Numbered from the stretch's first letter, positions 33,573 to 43,640 are shown. The stretch is DNA of 64,000 nt from Harenicola maris (GCA_018524345.1 JADQAZ010000001.1:310001-374000), one strand, 5' to 3'. Translations and numbers: made by a program. Notes: generated from the letters alone by a model not told the origin.

Positions 33573-35273
33573 TCAGTCGGCCAGCCCCTTTGCGGCGGTG
33601 TCCTGCACTTCGGCGATCTCCTGCGGGGTGAGGCCATAGGCGGAGGCGGCGGTTTCGGCGGAGATATAGCCGCGGGCGAGGTCGCGTTCGACGCTGTCTT
33701 TCGGGCGTGCGGCGGGGTCGCCGTAGCCCGCACCACCGGGGAAGGCCATGCGGACGCGCCTTCCTTGGGGGACGAATTGCTTGCCCTTGGCCTGCATCGG
33801 CGTGCCGTCATCGCGGGCGATGGTGGTGCAGGCGCCGGGGGCGCCGCCGCGGCGGCCGCGGGCGGGGTGGTCGGCGCGGTCGAACATGGCCTGAATGTCG
33901 AACTCATACCCCTCCTGTGCGCCGACCTCCATGTATTGGCCGAGGCCGCCGCGGGTTTTGCCCGCGCCGCCGGAATCGGGGCGCAGCTCCTTGCGCCAGA
34001 TGATGACGGGGCCGGCGTGTTCGGTGGCCTCGATCGGCATGGTCATCACGCCGGAGGGGAAGGCGGTGGCGTTCAGCCCGTCGTGTTCGGGGCGCGCGCC
34101 GGAGCCGCCGGAGTTGAAGGTGAGGACCTCTGCGCGGCGGGTCGCTGTGGCGGCGCCTGCTGCGGGGCGCAGGGAGACCTGAAAGTTGCAAAGGCAGCCC
34201 GCGCCCTCGGCGGGAACAAGATCGGGCACGATTTTGTCGAAGGCGTCAAAGACCGCATCGGGCACGAAGTGGCCCACGATATGGCGCAGGGCCACGGGGG
34301 CGGGGTGCAGGGCGTTGACGATGGTGTTTTCGGGGGCTGTGACCTCGAAAGGGGCCAGCGAGGCGGCGTTGTTGGGGATTTCGGGGGCGATGGCGACCTT
34401 GAGCGCATAGCAGGCATAGGCCTTGGCGTAGACGAGGGGGCAGTTGATGCCCTTTTTGTCGGTGCCGGAGGTGCCGGTGAAATCGGTCAGGATCCTGTCG
34501 CCCATGAGGGAGACCTTCACCTTGAGGGTGATGGGGCTGTCGAAACCGTCCATGGTCATTTCGCCATTGGCGGAGGTTTGCGGCAGGGCCTTGATACGCT
34601 CAATGGTGGCGCGGCGGGAATTGTCGAAGATGAACTCCGCGATCCCCTCCAGCGTGTCCAGCGAGAATTCCTGCATCATGTCGATCAGGCGGCGGTGGCC
34701 GATCTCGTTACAGGTGGCGAGGGCATGGACATCGCCGATGAGCTGGTCCGGCTCGCGCACATTGCCGCGGATGATGCGGATCAGGGTGTCGTCGAGCTTG
34801 CCGCGTTCGGCGAATTTCATGATCGGGATATAGAGGCCTTCCTCGTAGACGCTGGCGGCATCGGCGCCAAAGCCGCGCCCGCCGATATCGACCACATGGG
34901 CGGTGCAGGCGAAAAAGCCCACGAGGGTGCCCTTGTGGAACGAGGGGGTGACCATGGTGATGTCATGCAGGTGGCCTGTGCCCTCCCACGGGTCATTGGT
35001 GATATAGACGTCGCCCTCATGGATGTTTTCGCGCCCGATGCGGCGGATGAAATGGGCCACGGCATCGGCCATGGCGTTGACGTGGCCGGGGGTGCCTGTG
35101 ACGGCCTGTGCCAGCATCCGGCCCTGCACATCGTAGACCCCTGCGGAAAGGTCGCCCGCCTCGCGGACGGAGGTGGAGAAGGCGGTGCGCACGAGGGCTT
35201 GGGCCTGTTCCTCCACCACGGAGATCAGACGGTTCCACATGACTTGGTAGGCGACGGTTGAGGGCGTTGTCAT
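33573..35273 (-). CDS. hyuB: Hydantoinase/oxoprolinase B subunit
   Basis: 566 residues from the ATG at 35273 (MTTPSTVAYQVMWNRLISVVEE). Hydantoinase B family strings: SXREAGDLSAGVYD-type, YITNDPWEGTGHLHDI, HVVDIGGRGFGADA and FNSGGSGARPEHDGLNATAFPSG. Together with HyuA it makes an ATP-dependent amidohydrolase for hydantoins, 5-oxoproline or related cyclic amides; the exact substrate cannot be assigned. It overlaps the hyuA stop by ATGA, so translation is coupled. Confidence 0.93.
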   Translation of the reverse strand: MTTPSTVAYQVMWNRLISVVEEQAQALVRTAFSTSVREAGDLSAGVYDVQGRMLAQAVTGTPGHVNAMADAVAHFIRRIGRENIHEGDVYITNDPWEGTGHLHDITMVTPSFHKGTLVGFFACTAHVVDIGGRGFGADAASVYEEGLYIPIMKFAERGKLDDTLIRIIRGNVREPDQLIGDVHALATCNEIGHRRLIDMMQEFSLDTLEGIAEFIFDNSRRATIERIKALPQTSANGEMTMDGFDSPITLKVKVSLMGDRILTDFTGTSGTDKKGINCPLVYAKAYACYALKVAIAPEIPNNAASLAPFEVTAPENTIVNALHPAPVALRHIVGHFVPDAVFDAFDKIVPDLVPAEGAGCLCNFQVSLRPAAGAATATRRAEVLTFNSGGSGARPEHDGLNATAFPSGVMTMPIEATEHAGPVIIWRKELRPDSGGAGKTRGGLGQYMEVGAQEGYEFDIQAMFDRADHPARGRRGGAPGACTTIARDDGTPMQAKGKQFVPQGRRVRMAFPGGAGYGDPAARPKDSVERDLARGYISAETAASAYGLTPQEIAEVQDTAAKGLAD

Positions 35274-37357
35274 TGGGCGGGCTCCTTTACCGTGAGGTCG
35301 ACGCAGCCGTCGGGCTGGATGGTGGCCTGTCTGCTGGCGGGGATGACGATGGTGGTTTCGGCCTCGGTGATCTTGCCGGAGAAGGTGATGTGATCGCCGG
35401 GGGAGAGGCTTGTGCGGTCGTATCGGTAGCCGGGGAGGTATCGGCCCTGTGCGGGGTCGAAGACCGAGCATTTGCCGCTGATCACGGCGGTTTTGGTGTC
35501 GGTGGCCTCCTCCACCCGCGTGACCGGTTCGGGCGGGGTGGTGGCGTTGACGGACCAGACGGTGATTTCGATGTCCATGCCCTCGACAGTGCGGGAGAAA
35601 AGCTTGGCGTATTCCTCCTCGAAGCGCTGTTTGAAGGTCTCGGCATCGGGGTTTTGGGCCTGCTCTGCCGTGAGGGTGACGGGGATTTCCCAGCCTTGGC
35701 CGGAGTAGCGCATGTAGACCTTGAACTCCGACAGGATCGGGCTTTGGGCGTCGCAGGTGCGCACGAAGCCTGTGGCCTCTGCCTGCAAATCGGCGAGCAG
35801 GTTGGTGATGGCGGCGGCGTCGAAATCGGCGAGGCGCATGTAGACGGAGCGGTTGGCCTCGAATGAGAACGGCGCGCGCAGGAAGCCGATGGCGCTTCCG
35901 ACGCCCGCGCCCGGCGGGACGAGGAGGCGCTCGATCCCGAGCTTTTCGCACAGGCGCGCGGCATGGAGGGGGGCGGCGCCGCCGAAGGCGATCATGGTGT
36001 ATTCGGAAAGGTCCTCTCCGTTCTCGACGGCGTGGACGCGGGCGGCATTGGCCATGTTTTCATCGACGACCTCTGACAGGCCATGGGCGGCCTCGCGGGC
36101 ACGCATCGACAGGGCCTCGCCTATGTGGGCCTCTAGCGCGGCCTCGCTGGCGGTGCGGTCCAGCGTCATGGTGCCGCCTGCGAAGCCATCGGCCTCAAGG
36201 CGGCCAAGGATCAGGTCGGCGTCTGTCACGGCGGGCTTGTCGCCGCCGCGGCCATAGCAGGCGGGGCCGGGTTCGGAGCCTGCGCTGTGCGGGCCGACGC
36301 GGATCTGGCCCATGGCATCCACATGGGCGAGGGAGCCGCCGCCCGCGCCGATTTCGACCATATCGATCACGGGGATCGAGATCGGCATGCCGGAGCCTTT
36401 CTTGAAGCGGTAGGTGCGGGCGACTTCGAAGACGCGGGAGGTTTTGGGGGCCTGATTTTTGATCAGGCAGATTTTGGCCGTGGTGCCGCCCATGTCGAAG
36501 GAGAGCACCTTATCCAGCCCGTAACGCGCGGCGATATGGGCGGCGAAGACCGCGCCGCCAGCGGGGCCGGATTCCACCAGCCGGACGGGGAAATCGGCGG
36601 CGTTCTGGATCGAGATGATGCCGCCGCCCGAATGCATCAGGAAGACGCGGCAGGTGACGCCCTCGCTGCGCAACCGGTCCTCTAGCCTGCCGAGGTAGGA
36701 GGCCATGAGGGGTTTGATATAGGCATTGGCGACCACGGTGTTGAAGCGCTCATACTCGCGCATCTGGGGCGAGACCTCGGAGGAGATCGAGACCGAGACA
36801 TCGGGGAGCTTTTCGGCCAGCACGCTGCGCACCAGTTCCTCATGCGCGGGGTTGAGGTAGGAATGGATCAGCCCGACCGCGACGGAGGCATAGCCGCCCT
36901 TGGCGATCTGGTCGACCACGGGGAGGATGTCCTCTCGCGTCAGCGGGAGGAGCACCTGCCCCTTGGCATCGACGCGGCCGGGCACGGTATAGCGCATCTG
37001 ACGGGGCAGCAGGGGCTCTGGCAGGTTGAGGTTGAGGTCATATTGTTCAAAGCGCGACTCGGTGCGCATTTCGATCACGTCGCGAAAGCCCTCGGTCGTG
37101 ATGAGGGCCGTTTTTGCGCCGCGCCGTTCGATCAGGGCATTGGTGGCGAGGGTGGTGCCGTGGATGATCTGTTCGATCTGGGCGGGGGTGATGCCCGCGC
37201 GGGCGCAGACCTGATGCATGCCGTCGAGGATGGCGTTTTCGGGGGCGGCATAGGTTGTCAGCACCTTGGTGGAGAAGCTTTCCCCGTGTTTTTCAAGGAC
37301 AACGTCGGTGAAGGTGCCGCCGATATCAACGCCCAGACGGATCGCATAGGATGTCAT
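35270..37357 (-). CDS. hyuA: Hydantoinase/oxoprolinase A subunit
   Basis: 695 residues. The N-terminal ASKHA-type phosphate loop GVDIGGTFTDVVL begins near residue 9, then IIHGTTLATNALIERRGAKTAL; the central part has LSFDMGGTTAKICLI and EIGAGGGSLAHVD; the C-terminal HyuA_C region ends around PDGCVDLTVKEPAQ. ATP-using partner of HyuB. ATG start at 37357. Operon hyuA-hyuB; the SDR gene upstream on the same strand may belong with it but is separated by 102 bp. Confidence 0.94.
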   Translation of the reverse strand: MTSYAIRLGVDIGGTFTDVVLEKHGESFSTKVLTTYAAPENAILDGMHQVCARAGITPAQIEQIIHGTTLATNALIERRGAKTALITTEGFRDVIEMRTESRFEQYDLNLNLPEPLLPRQMRYTVPGRVDAKGQVLLPLTREDILPVVDQIAKGGYASVAVGLIHSYLNPAHEELVRSVLAEKLPDVSVSISSEVSPQMREYERFNTVVANAYIKPLMASYLGRLEDRLRSEGVTCRVFLMHSGGGIISIQNAADFPVRLVESGPAGGAVFAAHIAARYGLDKVLSFDMGGTTAKICLIKNQAPKTSRVFEVARTYRFKKGSGMPISIPVIDMVEIGAGGGSLAHVDAMGQIRVGPHSAGSEPGPACYGRGGDKPAVTDADLILGRLEADGFAGGTMTLDRTASEAALEAHIGEALSMRAREAAHGLSEVVDENMANAARVHAVENGEDLSEYTMIAFGGAAPLHAARLCEKLGIERLLVPPGAGVGSAIGFLRAPFSFEANRSVYMRLADFDAAAITNLLADLQAEATGFVRTCDAQSPILSEFKVYMRYSGQGWEIPVTLTAEQAQNPDAETFKQRFEEEYAKLFSRTVEGMDIEITVWSVNATTPPEPVTRVEEATDTKTAVISGKCSVFDPAQGRYLPGYRYDRTSLSPGDHITFSGKITEAETTIVIPASRQATIQPDGCVDLTVKEPAQ

Positions 37358-37459
37358 GTGAGGTGCCCTTTTCGTGTGGTGGATCGGCCTTTACGGGGAG
37401 GTAAGCAGAAACCGCAGGGAAACGAAATCCATAGTTTTGCAGCATTGGTGGCGGGCGGG

Positions 37460-38200
37460 CTAGCCGCGCCCGATGTAGGGCATATTGGTGGCCATGACGG
37501 TCATGAATTGCACGTTCACATCCAGCGGCAGCGAGGCCATGTGAAACACCGAGCTGGCGATATGGGCGGCGTCCATCACCGGCTCCTCCAGCGTGGTGCC
37601 ATTGGCCTGCGGGATGCCCGCGGCGATGCCTTGGGACATCTCCGTCAGGGCATTGCCGATGTCGATCTGGCCGCAGGCGATGCCGTAAGCGCGCCCGTCG
37701 AGGGAGAGGCTGCGGGTCAGCCCCGTGACCGCATGTTTTGACATGGTATAGGGCGCAGAGCCGGGGCGGGGCACATGGGCCGAGATCGAGCCGTTGTTGA
37801 TGATCCGCCCGCCTTGGGGGCTTTGGCGGCGCATCATGCCAAAGGCGGCGCGGGCGGTGATGAACATGCCGGAGATATTGATGTCGCTGAGGGTTTGCCA
37901 TTCCTCCAGCGGGATGTCGTCGATCGGGGCGGGGGTATTGCCGATGCCCGCGTTGTTGAACAGCACGTCGAGGTGGCCCCATGTGTTTTGCAGGCTGTCG
38001 AAGGCGGCTGTGACGGCCTCTGCGTCGGTCACGTCGCAGGGCAGGCAGAGGGCCTTCGCGTGGCCATCGGCGGTTTCGGTGAGGGGCGCGGCGCGGCGGC
38101 CCAGCAGGGCGACCTTCCAGCCGTGGGAGAGGAAATGCCGCGCTGTGGTGCGGCCTATGCCGCTGCCTGCGCCGGTGATGAGGATTGTTTTGTCTGCCAT
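37460..38200 (-). CDS. Short-chain dehydrogenase/reductase
   Basis: 246 residues. Classical SDR: TGAGSGIGR cofactor loop at residues 9-17, NNAGIG, catalytic Ser in NNGSISA, and YTMSK for the Tyr-Lys pair. Resembles YdfG-type serine or 3-hydroxy acid dehydrogenases, without a clear substrate. Lies upstream of hyuA in the same direction. Confidence 0.92.
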   Translation of the reverse strand: MADKTILITGAGSGIGRTTARHFLSHGWKVALLGRRAAPLTETADGHAKALCLPCDVTDAEAVTAAFDSLQNTWGHLDVLFNNAGIGNTPAPIDDIPLEEWQTLSDINISGMFITARAAFGMMRRQSPQGGRIINNGSISAHVPRPGSAPYTMSKHAVTGLTRSLSLDGRAYGIACGQIDIGNALTEMSQGIAAGIPQANGTTLEEPVMDAAHIASSVFHMASLPLDVNVQFMTVMATNMPYIGRG

Positions 38201-38268
38201 GGCTGCGCCCCCTGTGCTGTGTTGACCTGCAGGCTAGGGGCTGGGGCGGTGCTCTGTATAGGGGCAAT

Positions 38269-38296
38269 AAAAAACCCCGGGCGCGCCGGGGTTTTT
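38269..38296. terminator. Intrinsic terminator after the nuclease gene
   Basis: AAAAACCCCGG (38270-38280) pairs with CCGGGGTTTTT (38286-38296), loop GCGCG. Runs of A and T on the two sides make it usable in both directions; it sits 21 bases past the nuclease stop. Confidence 0.88.
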
Positions 38297-38316
38297 CTGT
38301 GCTGTTTTGCGGCCCC

Positions 38317-41300
38317 TTAGGCGAGGATGAATTCATCCGCCGAGGTGTCGATCCCGATGATCAGCGGGTCGTGGTCGGAGGAGGCAAAGGGGCTTGGTTC
38401 ATAGAAGGCGGGGTTGTTGAACTGGCTGTTATAGCTCAGCAAATCCGGCTCGTCGGCGTTGATGTGCCATTCGGCCACGCCGGTGACCATATCGGCGAAA
38501 TCATCCGAGGCGAGGGCCTGATCCAGCGTGCCTTGCTGTCCGTCGAAGACATAGCTGTAGGCCACGTCCTGCCCGATATAGGCGTCGATCAGGTCGGTCA
38601 TTTCGGGATCATCGGCGAGGGTTTGAACCGGGTCTTCCATGGCATAGGCGTTCATGTCGCCCATGATGACATAGCTGTCTGTGCCCGTGCCGTTATAGGC
38701 GGTGTCCATCCAGTCCTTGACCTCGGCGGCGGCATCGGCGCGCACCGCGTTCCAGGAGCCCTGACCATCGCCTTGGTCGTAGTTGGGGTCGGCGATGAGG
38801 GCGTCGATGTCGGCTTGGGTGATCTCTGTGCCGCCCGCATCGAGGTAGTCCTGCGCGGCCTCGACGAGGGTGGAGAGCCCGCTGTCGCCCTTGGATTTGA
38901 AGTGGTTGGAGACGACGGTGAATTCCTCTCCGGTTTCGAGGTCCACGAAGGTGGCGGCAACGGCGGGGCGGTTGCGTTGGTTGTCGTCGAGCTGTGCGTA
39001 GGCTGGCACCACGGCGTTGAGGACCTCTGCCAGAGCATAGGTTGCGTCTGCCGAGGTTTCCTCGAAGACGAGGTATTCGGTGTGGACCAGTTGCACTTTG
39101 GTGCTGTCGTAGATGATGCCGGTGGTGATGGCATCGGTGCCGATATAGCCGTCCGGGTCGCCGCCCGTTGGATCGGCATAGGCGTAGACGGCGGAGGAGC
39201 CGTCGATGGCGGCCTGCGCGTTGAGGGCATCGGTCAGGGTGTCGATGGCGGAGCCGTCGGCGAAGCCGTTGTTCTCGATCTCTTGCAGGGCGAAGACCTC
39301 TGCCTCGGTGCCCATGAAGGTGGCGACGAGCTTGTCTGTCTGGCGCACCAGATCCTCTGCAGAGGCGGCGCCGCGGGGGCTGAGGCCGTTCGGGCCGGAG
39401 GTGCCCTCGCCGACCAGTGTGGTGAAGTAGTTCAGCACGTTGATGGAGGCGATTTGCAGGGTGCCGCCGACATCGGCGGGGGCGTCCTCGCGCGCGCCGG
39501 TGTTGGTGGATTGGTCGATGTTGAGCACATCGGTGACCACCATCTGGTATTCGCCAAAGGCGTAGGCCATGACGCCGGTTGTGGGCCCGTCGATTTCCGC
39601 GCCGAGGCGGATGGTGGGGCCATCCTCGGTGAAGGTATCGCCTGAATCGAGGTAGCCGTTGCCATTGTCGCCCGCTGTGTCGTTGGGCACATAGGTCAGG
39701 GCATCGGGGTTCTGGACGCTGGAGCCATCGGAGATCAGCAGCGAGTTATTGGCATTGCCTGCGGCCCAGTCGGCGACTTCGGCGGCTTGGGTTTGCGCAT
39801 CGAAAAGCTGTGTCGCTTGGGTCAGGGTGCCAGCGGAGACGGTGATCTCGCCGAAGCGGTCGAGGTTGAAGTTCTGGGTGACGGTGATGTTCTCGCCCGC
39901 GACGCCGCTTTCGAGGGTGAAGAGCATGCCCTCGATCGCCTCGAAGTTCTGTTCGATATCGGGGCCGAGCAGGACGGAGGCGGCGGTTGGCAGGTCATTG
40001 TCCGAGGAGGTGACTTCGACGCCGAAGGCATCGAGTTGGGTTTCCTCGAAGTATTCCTCGACCGCGCCGCGCACGACGACCCTATCGCCCGCTTCGGGCG
40101 GGGTCTCGCCGCCGGTGAAGACGAAGATGCCTTCGGAGGTGAGGTCGTTGCCGTCGCTGTCGGCGTCCTCTTCCTGAATGTAGAAGCCGTTGGAGACCAC
40201 ATGGGTGACCACGGCCTCGACCGTGACGATCTGGTCGATCAGGTCGCTGCTGCCTCCGGAGCCCTGAATTTCGGAGATCAGGGTGATGTCGTCATCGTCC
40301 AGCACGATGGAGGAGGCGCTGCCTTCGCCCGCGGCGATCTCGCCGCCGACGGGATTGGAGAGGGTGACTTCGAGGGTCTCGTCGTCCTCCACGGTTTCAT
40401 CGCCCAGAACGGTGAAGGAGAAGGTCGCGCTGGTTTGACCGGCGGCGAAGGTGAGGGTGCCGGAGGGGAGGGCGCCGCCGAAGTCATCGGCGTCGAGATC
40501 GCCGGTGAGGGAGAAATCAACGCTGCCTGCGGCGCTTGCATCGCCGTCGCGGGTGACGGTGAAGGAATAGGTGGTGGTGCCGCTGTCGCCCTCCAGCTGA
40601 TCCTCGGAGATCGCGCCGATGGCATAGGTGGGCACGGCGGGGATCACGATGTCATTCGCCTCGCCCTTGGTTTCGGCGGCGGGGGCATCCCATGAGCCGT
40701 CGTCATTGCGTTGCAGGGAGAAGCCGACCTCTGTGCTGCCGGATTCCTCTTGGCCGATGTCGGTGGAGGTGACGCCATCCGCCGCGCCGCCAACGCCCGT
40801 GAGCGTGCCCTCGTAGGAGAGGAATTCGACCAGCGTGCCGCCATCCGACAGGGCGATGCCATCGGGGGAGCCGTTCTGCATGCCGTTGGCGGGCAGGTCG
40901 ATGACGTAGTAGTCATAGGAGCCGTCCGAGGTGGGGGCGGCGTCCAGTGTCAGGGTGTTATAGACCGTGCCGTTGGAGCCGTTGTACAGCTCCACCAGCA
41001 TGGTGGAGGGATCGGTGCCTGCGGGCAGGCGGACCTCGATGAATTCGCCGGTGTCGCTGCTGATGTTGTCGTAGTGGAATTCGTTGATGCGGGGGCCGTC
41101 TGTTGGTGTGGAGCCGCCGGTGTTGGCCGCGCCGGGGGTTTCCTCGGCGGGCGGGTTCCATGCGCCGGTATCGTCGCGCTGGAGCGAGAAGCCAACGGGC
41201 GTTGTGCCTGCCTCGAACTGGCCCATGTCGGTGGAGGTGACGCCATCGGCGGGGCCGCCCGCGGCGGTGAAGGTGCCCTCGTAGGAGAGGAATTCGATCA

Positions 41301-42576
41301 GCTCGCCATCATCCGAGAGGGCGATGCCATCGGGGGAGCCGTTTTGCAGGCCGGGGGTGAGGACGGTGTAATAGTCATAGGTGCCGTCGCTGGTGGGGGC
41401 GCTGTCGAGGGTGAAGCTGTTGTAGGCGCTGCCGCCGTTGCCGTTATAGGCGGTGATGACAAGGCCGGAGACATCGGCCCCTGCGGCGACGCGGACCTCG
41501 ACAAATTCGCCGATGTCGCCGCCGGTGTTGTCGTAATGGACCTCGTTGATGCGGGGGGTGATGGCGGCGGCGGCGGCCTCGACCGTGATGGCGAGGTCAG
41601 AGGAGGCCGCGCCGCCCTGACCGTCGCTTACGGTGATTTCAAGGTCATAGGTGTTGTCTGCGCCTGCGTCCTGCGGGTCGGCAAAGACCGGTGCGGAGAG
41701 GAAGGAGACCACGCCCGTGGCGGCGTTGATCGAGAACAGCCCCGCATCGGCGCCGCCGGAGATGGAATAGGACAGGGCATCGCCGTCAGGGTCGGCGGCG
41801 GCGATCACGGCGGCGATGTCGGTGCTGCCTTCGGTCAGAGTGGCGGCGTCAACGGTGGTGAGGGTCGGGGCCTCGTTGGTGCCGGTGATGGTGACGGTCA
41901 CGGTGGCGGTGTCGGTGCCGCCCCTGCCGTCATCGACCGTATAGGTGAAGGTATCCGTCGCGGTCTCGCCATTGCCGAGGTAATCGAAGGCTGTGCCGGG
42001 GTCGTAGGAGATTTCGGTGCCGCTCAGGGTCACGTTTCCGCCGCCTGCGCTGGTGGCGGAGACGGAGGTGATGGTCATGGTGTCGCCGTCGAAGTCCTGA
42101 TCATTGGCCAGAAGCGTGGCGGCGTCGAGCGTCAGGGCGGTGCCTTCCTCGGTGGCGGCTGTGTCGTCTGCGGCCAGCACGGCGTTGTTGGTGCCGTTCA
42201 GGTAGAGGGTGAAATCATCGGCGGCAAAGAACAGGGCCTCGACTTTAAAGAGGGTATCGCGGCCTGCGTCTGGGACGGCGGTGTTGGAGGAGACCTTGAT
42301 CAGGCTGTTGTGCCAGAAGGTGCTGATATTGTAGTCGGCGATCCCGCCCGCATAGAGGGCGGTGTCAAAGCCAGAGCCGCCAAAGATCGTATCATTTCCA
42401 GAGCCGCCATTGATCGTGTCATTGCCCCAGCTGGCAAAGATCGTGTCATTGCCGCCATTGCCGATCAAGGTGTCATTGCCGCCAAAGCCGAAGATCCAGT
42501 CGTTGCGGTCAGAGCCTTCCAATGTGTTGGAAGCGTTGTTTCCAAAGAAAAATTTAGTGCTGAAAAAGCGACCCAT
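38317..42576 (-). CDS. Large exported nuclease (ExeM/NucH type) with RTX and Ig-like domains
   Basis: 1419 residues. Order: calcium-binding RTX nonapeptides at about 16-73 (GGNDTLIGNGGNDTIF, GGSGNDTIFGGSGFD); two cadherin/VCBS-like Ig domains about 130-335; two lamin-tail-like repeats near 340 and 494 (PRINEVHYDN and PRINEFHYDN); a Calx-beta domain about 650-770; an OB-like segment; and a C-terminal endonuclease/exonuclease/phosphatase domain from about 1040 with FALQEIENNG, VSNHFKSKG, MGDMNAY and SSDHDPLIIGID. No Sec signal peptide, so type I secretion is likely. Probably degrades DNA outside the cell. RTX repeats at the N-terminus are unusual for this family. Confidence 0.9.
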   Translation of the reverse strand: MGRFFSTKFFFGNNASNTLEGSDRNDWIFGFGGNDTLIGNGGNDTIFASWGNDTINGGSGNDTIFGGSGFDTALYAGGIADYNISTFWHNSLIKVSSNTAVPDAGRDTLFKVEALFFAADDFTLYLNGTNNAVLAADDTAATEEGTALTLDAATLLANDQDFDGDTMTITSVSATSAGGGNVTLSGTEISYDPGTAFDYLGNGETATDTFTYTVDDGRGGTDTATVTVTITGTNEAPTLTTVDAATLTEGSTDIAAVIAAADPDGDALSYSISGGADAGLFSINAATGVVSFLSAPVFADPQDAGADNTYDLEITVSDGQGGAASSDLAITVEAAAAAITPRINEVHYDNTGGDIGEFVEVRVAAGADVSGLVITAYNGNGGSAYNSFTLDSAPTSDGTYDYYTVLTPGLQNGSPDGIALSDDGELIEFLSYEGTFTAAGGPADGVTSTDMGQFEAGTTPVGFSLQRDDTGAWNPPAEETPGAANTGGSTPTDGPRINEFHYDNISSDTGEFIEVRLPAGTDPSTMLVELYNGSNGTVYNTLTLDAAPTSDGSYDYYVIDLPANGMQNGSPDGIALSDGGTLVEFLSYEGTLTGVGGAADGVTSTDIGQEESGSTEVGFSLQRNDDGSWDAPAAETKGEANDIVIPAVPTYAIGAISEDQLEGDSGTTTYSFTVTRDGDASAAGSVDFSLTGDLDADDFGGALPSGTLTFAAGQTSATFSFTVLGDETVEDDETLEVTLSNPVGGEIAAGEGSASSIVLDDDDITLISEIQGSGGSSDLIDQIVTVEAVVTHVVSNGFYIQEEDADSDGNDLTSEGIFVFTGGETPPEAGDRVVVRGAVEEYFEETQLDAFGVEVTSSDNDLPTAASVLLGPDIEQNFEAIEGMLFTLESGVAGENITVTQNFNLDRFGEITVSAGTLTQATQLFDAQTQAAEVADWAAGNANNSLLISDGSSVQNPDALTYVPNDTAGDNGNGYLDSGDTFTEDGPTIRLGAEIDGPTTGVMAYAFGEYQMVVTDVLNIDQSTNTGAREDAPADVGGTLQIASINVLNYFTTLVGEGTSGPNGLSPRGAASAEDLVRQTDKLVATFMGTEAEVFALQEIENNGFADGSAIDTLTDALNAQAAIDGSSAVYAYADPTGGDPDGYIGTDAITTGIIYDSTKVQLVHTEYLVFEETSADATYALAEVLNAVVPAYAQLDDNQRNRPAVAATFVDLETGEEFTVVSNHFKSKGDSGLSTLVEAAQDYLDAGGTEITQADIDALIADPNYDQGDGQGSWNAVRADAAAEVKDWMDTAYNGTGTDSYVIMGDMNAYAMEDPVQTLADDPEMTDLIDAYIGQDVAYSYVFDGQQGTLDQALASDDFADMVTGVAEWHINADEPDLLSYNSQFNNPAFYEPSPFASSDHDPLIIGIDTSADEFILA

Positions 42577-42722
42577 TGTGATTCCCCCAGGTGATCAAAT
42601 TTTGATGATGTCTATGTCAGGGTTATGTATCAGAAATATTTTAGCCAGAACTTTAAGGAAAAATTCACGAATTTCCTTGCGGCAGAAAGGGCAGGGCGCG
42701 GTTTTTAAGCAGGGCTGGGGGG

Positions 42723-42758
42723 CTGGCAATACGGCGCAGGCGGGCGCCGTATTGCCAG
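42723..42758 (-). terminator. 15-bp hairpin after the NmrA-like gene
   Basis: CTGGCAATACGGCGC (42723-42737), loop of 6, GCGCCGTATTGCCAG (42744-42758): perfect arms, 5 bases past the stop of the gene at 42764. No clean T-run follows. The rest of the spacer 42577-42763 is AT-richer and must carry the nuclease promoter. Confidence 0.6.
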
Positions 42759-42763
42759 AGGGG

Positions 42764-43609
42764 TCAGGGCCTTAGGGCGCGAAAATAATCCTCCCAGCTT
42801 TGGTGGGGGCGGCCTGTGACCGCGTGAAAATCACCGGGGGTGTCATAGATGCCAAGGCGGATGCCCTGATAGATGCCGCCGATGATGGGGCCGAGGAAGG
42901 GGCCGAGTTCCGCGCTGCGGTCGGCGATGAATTCCTCTGGCGTCATTTCGCGGTAGGTGAGGGAGGTGCCGAAGGCGCTGTTCAGGTGGTTTGCCAGTTG
43001 GGTTTGGGTGATCGGTTCGCCGTTCAGATTGACGGTTTTCCCGTTGTGGTCGCCCTTGGTCAGAAGGGCGCAATAGGCATGGGCCAGTTCGGCGCGGGTG
43101 GTATAGCCGCATTTTGCCTCCCCCGCGCTGTTGGCGATTTCGCCGCGGGCTTTGTAGCTGTCGATATACTCCACATCCGGTTCGATATAGATGCCGTTGC
43201 GCCCGATGGCGAAGGCGAGGCCGCTGGCGCGCAGGTCGGCCTCTGTCTGGCGGTTGCTTTGGACCACGGGGGAGAAGGCGCTGCCGGTTTCGGGGCCTTG
43301 GATGCTGGTGTAGACGATTTTACGGACACCCGCGGATTTCGCGGCCTCGATGACATTGCGGTGCTGGGGGATGCGGGCCTCTGGTGTGTCCATGCCGGAT
43401 ACGAGGAGGAGCGTATCGACGCCCATGAGCGATGCGCGCAACTCTTCGGGCTGGTTGTAATCCCCGCCGCGGATTTCGATCCCGAGATCGGCGGCCTTTG
43501 CGGGGGTGCGGGCGAGGCCGATGATGGGCTCCTCTGTTGCTGTTTCGATCAAACTGCGGGCGATTGCTGCGCCCAATTGGCCTGATACGGCGGTGACGGC
43601 GATTGTCAT
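42764..43609 (-). CDS. NmrA/QorB-like NAD(P)H-binding oxidoreductase
   Basis: 281 residues. Atypical SDR: TAVSGQLGAAIARSLIE cofactor loop, GLARTPAKA, GVDTLLLVSGMD, VRKIVYTSIQGPETG and IGRNGIYIEP. This pattern resembles QorB (quinone oxidoreductase 2). Probably reduces quinones with NADPH. Followed by a DUF2218 gene upstream on the same strand and next to a divergent LysR gene that may control both. Confidence 0.9.
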   Translation of the reverse strand: MTIAVTAVSGQLGAAIARSLIETATEEPIIGLARTPAKAADLGIEIRGGDYNQPEELRASLMGVDTLLLVSGMDTPEARIPQHRNVIEAAKSAGVRKIVYTSIQGPETGSAFSPVVQSNRQTEADLRASGLAFAIGRNGIYIEPDVEYIDSYKARGEIANSAGEAKCGYTTRAELAHAYCALLTKGDHNGKTVNLNGEPITQTQLANHLNSAFGTSLTYREMTPEEFIADRSAELGPFLGPIIGGIYQGIRLGIYDTPGDFHAVTGRPHQSWEDYFRALRP

Positions 43610-43640
43610 TTTGCGGACCTTTCGGAAGGGAGGGCTGGTG

